From an uncultured Arcanobacterium sp. (GTDB taxonomy: Bacteria; Actinomycetota; Actinomycetes; Actinomycetales; Actinomycetaceae), in the NCBI RefSeq assembly GCF_947253055.1, contig NZ_CAMXYE010000037.1:1-13822 (forward strand): a DNA stretch of 13,822 bases, written 5' to 3'. Within the stretch, counting starts at the first letter, position 1; every line of letters starts with the position of its first letter. Positions 13,598 through 13,822 of this stretch are shown piece by piece. The translations under genes and the position numbers were made by a program. Below the pieces are notes generated by a model. That model was given only the letters and a program-made list of their open reading frames with translations, was not told the DNA's origin and ran no database searches.

Positions 13598-13822
13598 TTA
13601 GACGGTCTCGTTCAGGCCTGAATCCGACACGCGCCTCTCGTTATAGTCGGTTGGTAGCTCGCCGCCCTCCTTCTTTCGGGCCCTACCGCGCCTCGCATCC
13701 GAGCTTCTGCGACCCGTGAGATACGGATGTCCTTCGAAGCTGTCGAACCGCCCTTGCATTTCGCCCACCGCATCGATGCGGGTGTTCGCCGCGGCTATCG
13801 CCGCCTCGATGCTGCGAAGGGT
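13598..13822 (-). CDS. C-terminal end of an unrecognised protein, cut by window edge
   Basis: On the minus strand the frame is open from the window end to a TAA at 13598-13600, giving 74 residues. The third codon positions are strongly G/C, unlike the more AT-rich endonuclease gene next to it, which supports real coding on this strand. The segment begins with an Ala/Ile/Glu-rich, probably helical stretch (IEAAIAAANTRIDAVGEMQ), followed by GHPYLTGRR and then a charged, Arg/Lys/Glu-rich tail ending LNETV. I do not recognise the family. Its charged helical tail would suit a mobile-element or conjugation protein, but that is only a guess. Confidence 0.55.
   Translation of the reverse strand, partial: TLRSIEAAIAAANTRIDAVGEMQGRFDSFEGHPYLTGRRSSDARRGRARKKEGGELPTDYNERRVSDSGLNETV

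Noticed and set aside
13504..13719. 71-codon plus-strand ORF near the right edge
   Set aside because: Arg/Ser/Pro-rich shadow; the minus strand shows the third-position G/C bias of real coding over the same bases.

Overview
The window looks like a chromosomal segment from an actinobacterium of fairly low GC, possibly Actinomycetaceae-like. The clues are a GuaB3-type IMP dehydrogenase paralogue, a RluA-family enzyme of the layout typical of actinobacteria, and an actinobacterial-looking class II fumarase. Genus cannot be fixed from sequence alone.

Layout. Positions 1-5063 hold the 3' part of guaB (+), a DEDDh exonuclease on the minus strand convergent to guaB, the GuaB3 paralogue (+) and fumC (+). 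Positions 5212-8024 are a minus-strand operon pta > ackA > GNAT acetyltransferase, convergent with fumC across several hairpins. Positions 8197-11005 hold a RluA-family pseudouridine synthase and guaA, co-oriented and 31 nt apart. The core part therefore combines guanine nucleotide synthesis (GuaB makes XMP, GuaA makes GMP), a TCA-cycle step (fumarase) and acetyl-CoA/acetate overflow with ATP formation (Pta-AckA).

Downstream of the guaA terminator the content becomes accessory. On the minus strand lie a type II restriction endonuclease (12692-13387, Eco47II/Sau96I-like) followed by a cytosine-5 DNA methyltransferase (11380-12627) whose N-terminus carries a MerR/excisionase-type helix-turn-helix. 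Beyond these, the C-terminal end of an unrecognised GC-rich gene runs off the right edge.

The most interesting part is the control logic of this restriction-modification pair. No separate controller gene is present. A perfect 28-bp palindrome sits just upstream of the methylase and two shorter inverted repeats sit at the endonuclease promoter. If the TACAAT hexamers are the -10 boxes, both promoters have an inverted repeat centred near +4. This suggests that the methylase's fused HTH may regulate its own operon. A second regulatory curiosity is a 30-bp tandem repeat upstream of GuaB3, which resolves into seven AGTT-type motifs spaced 10-11 or 19 bp apart.
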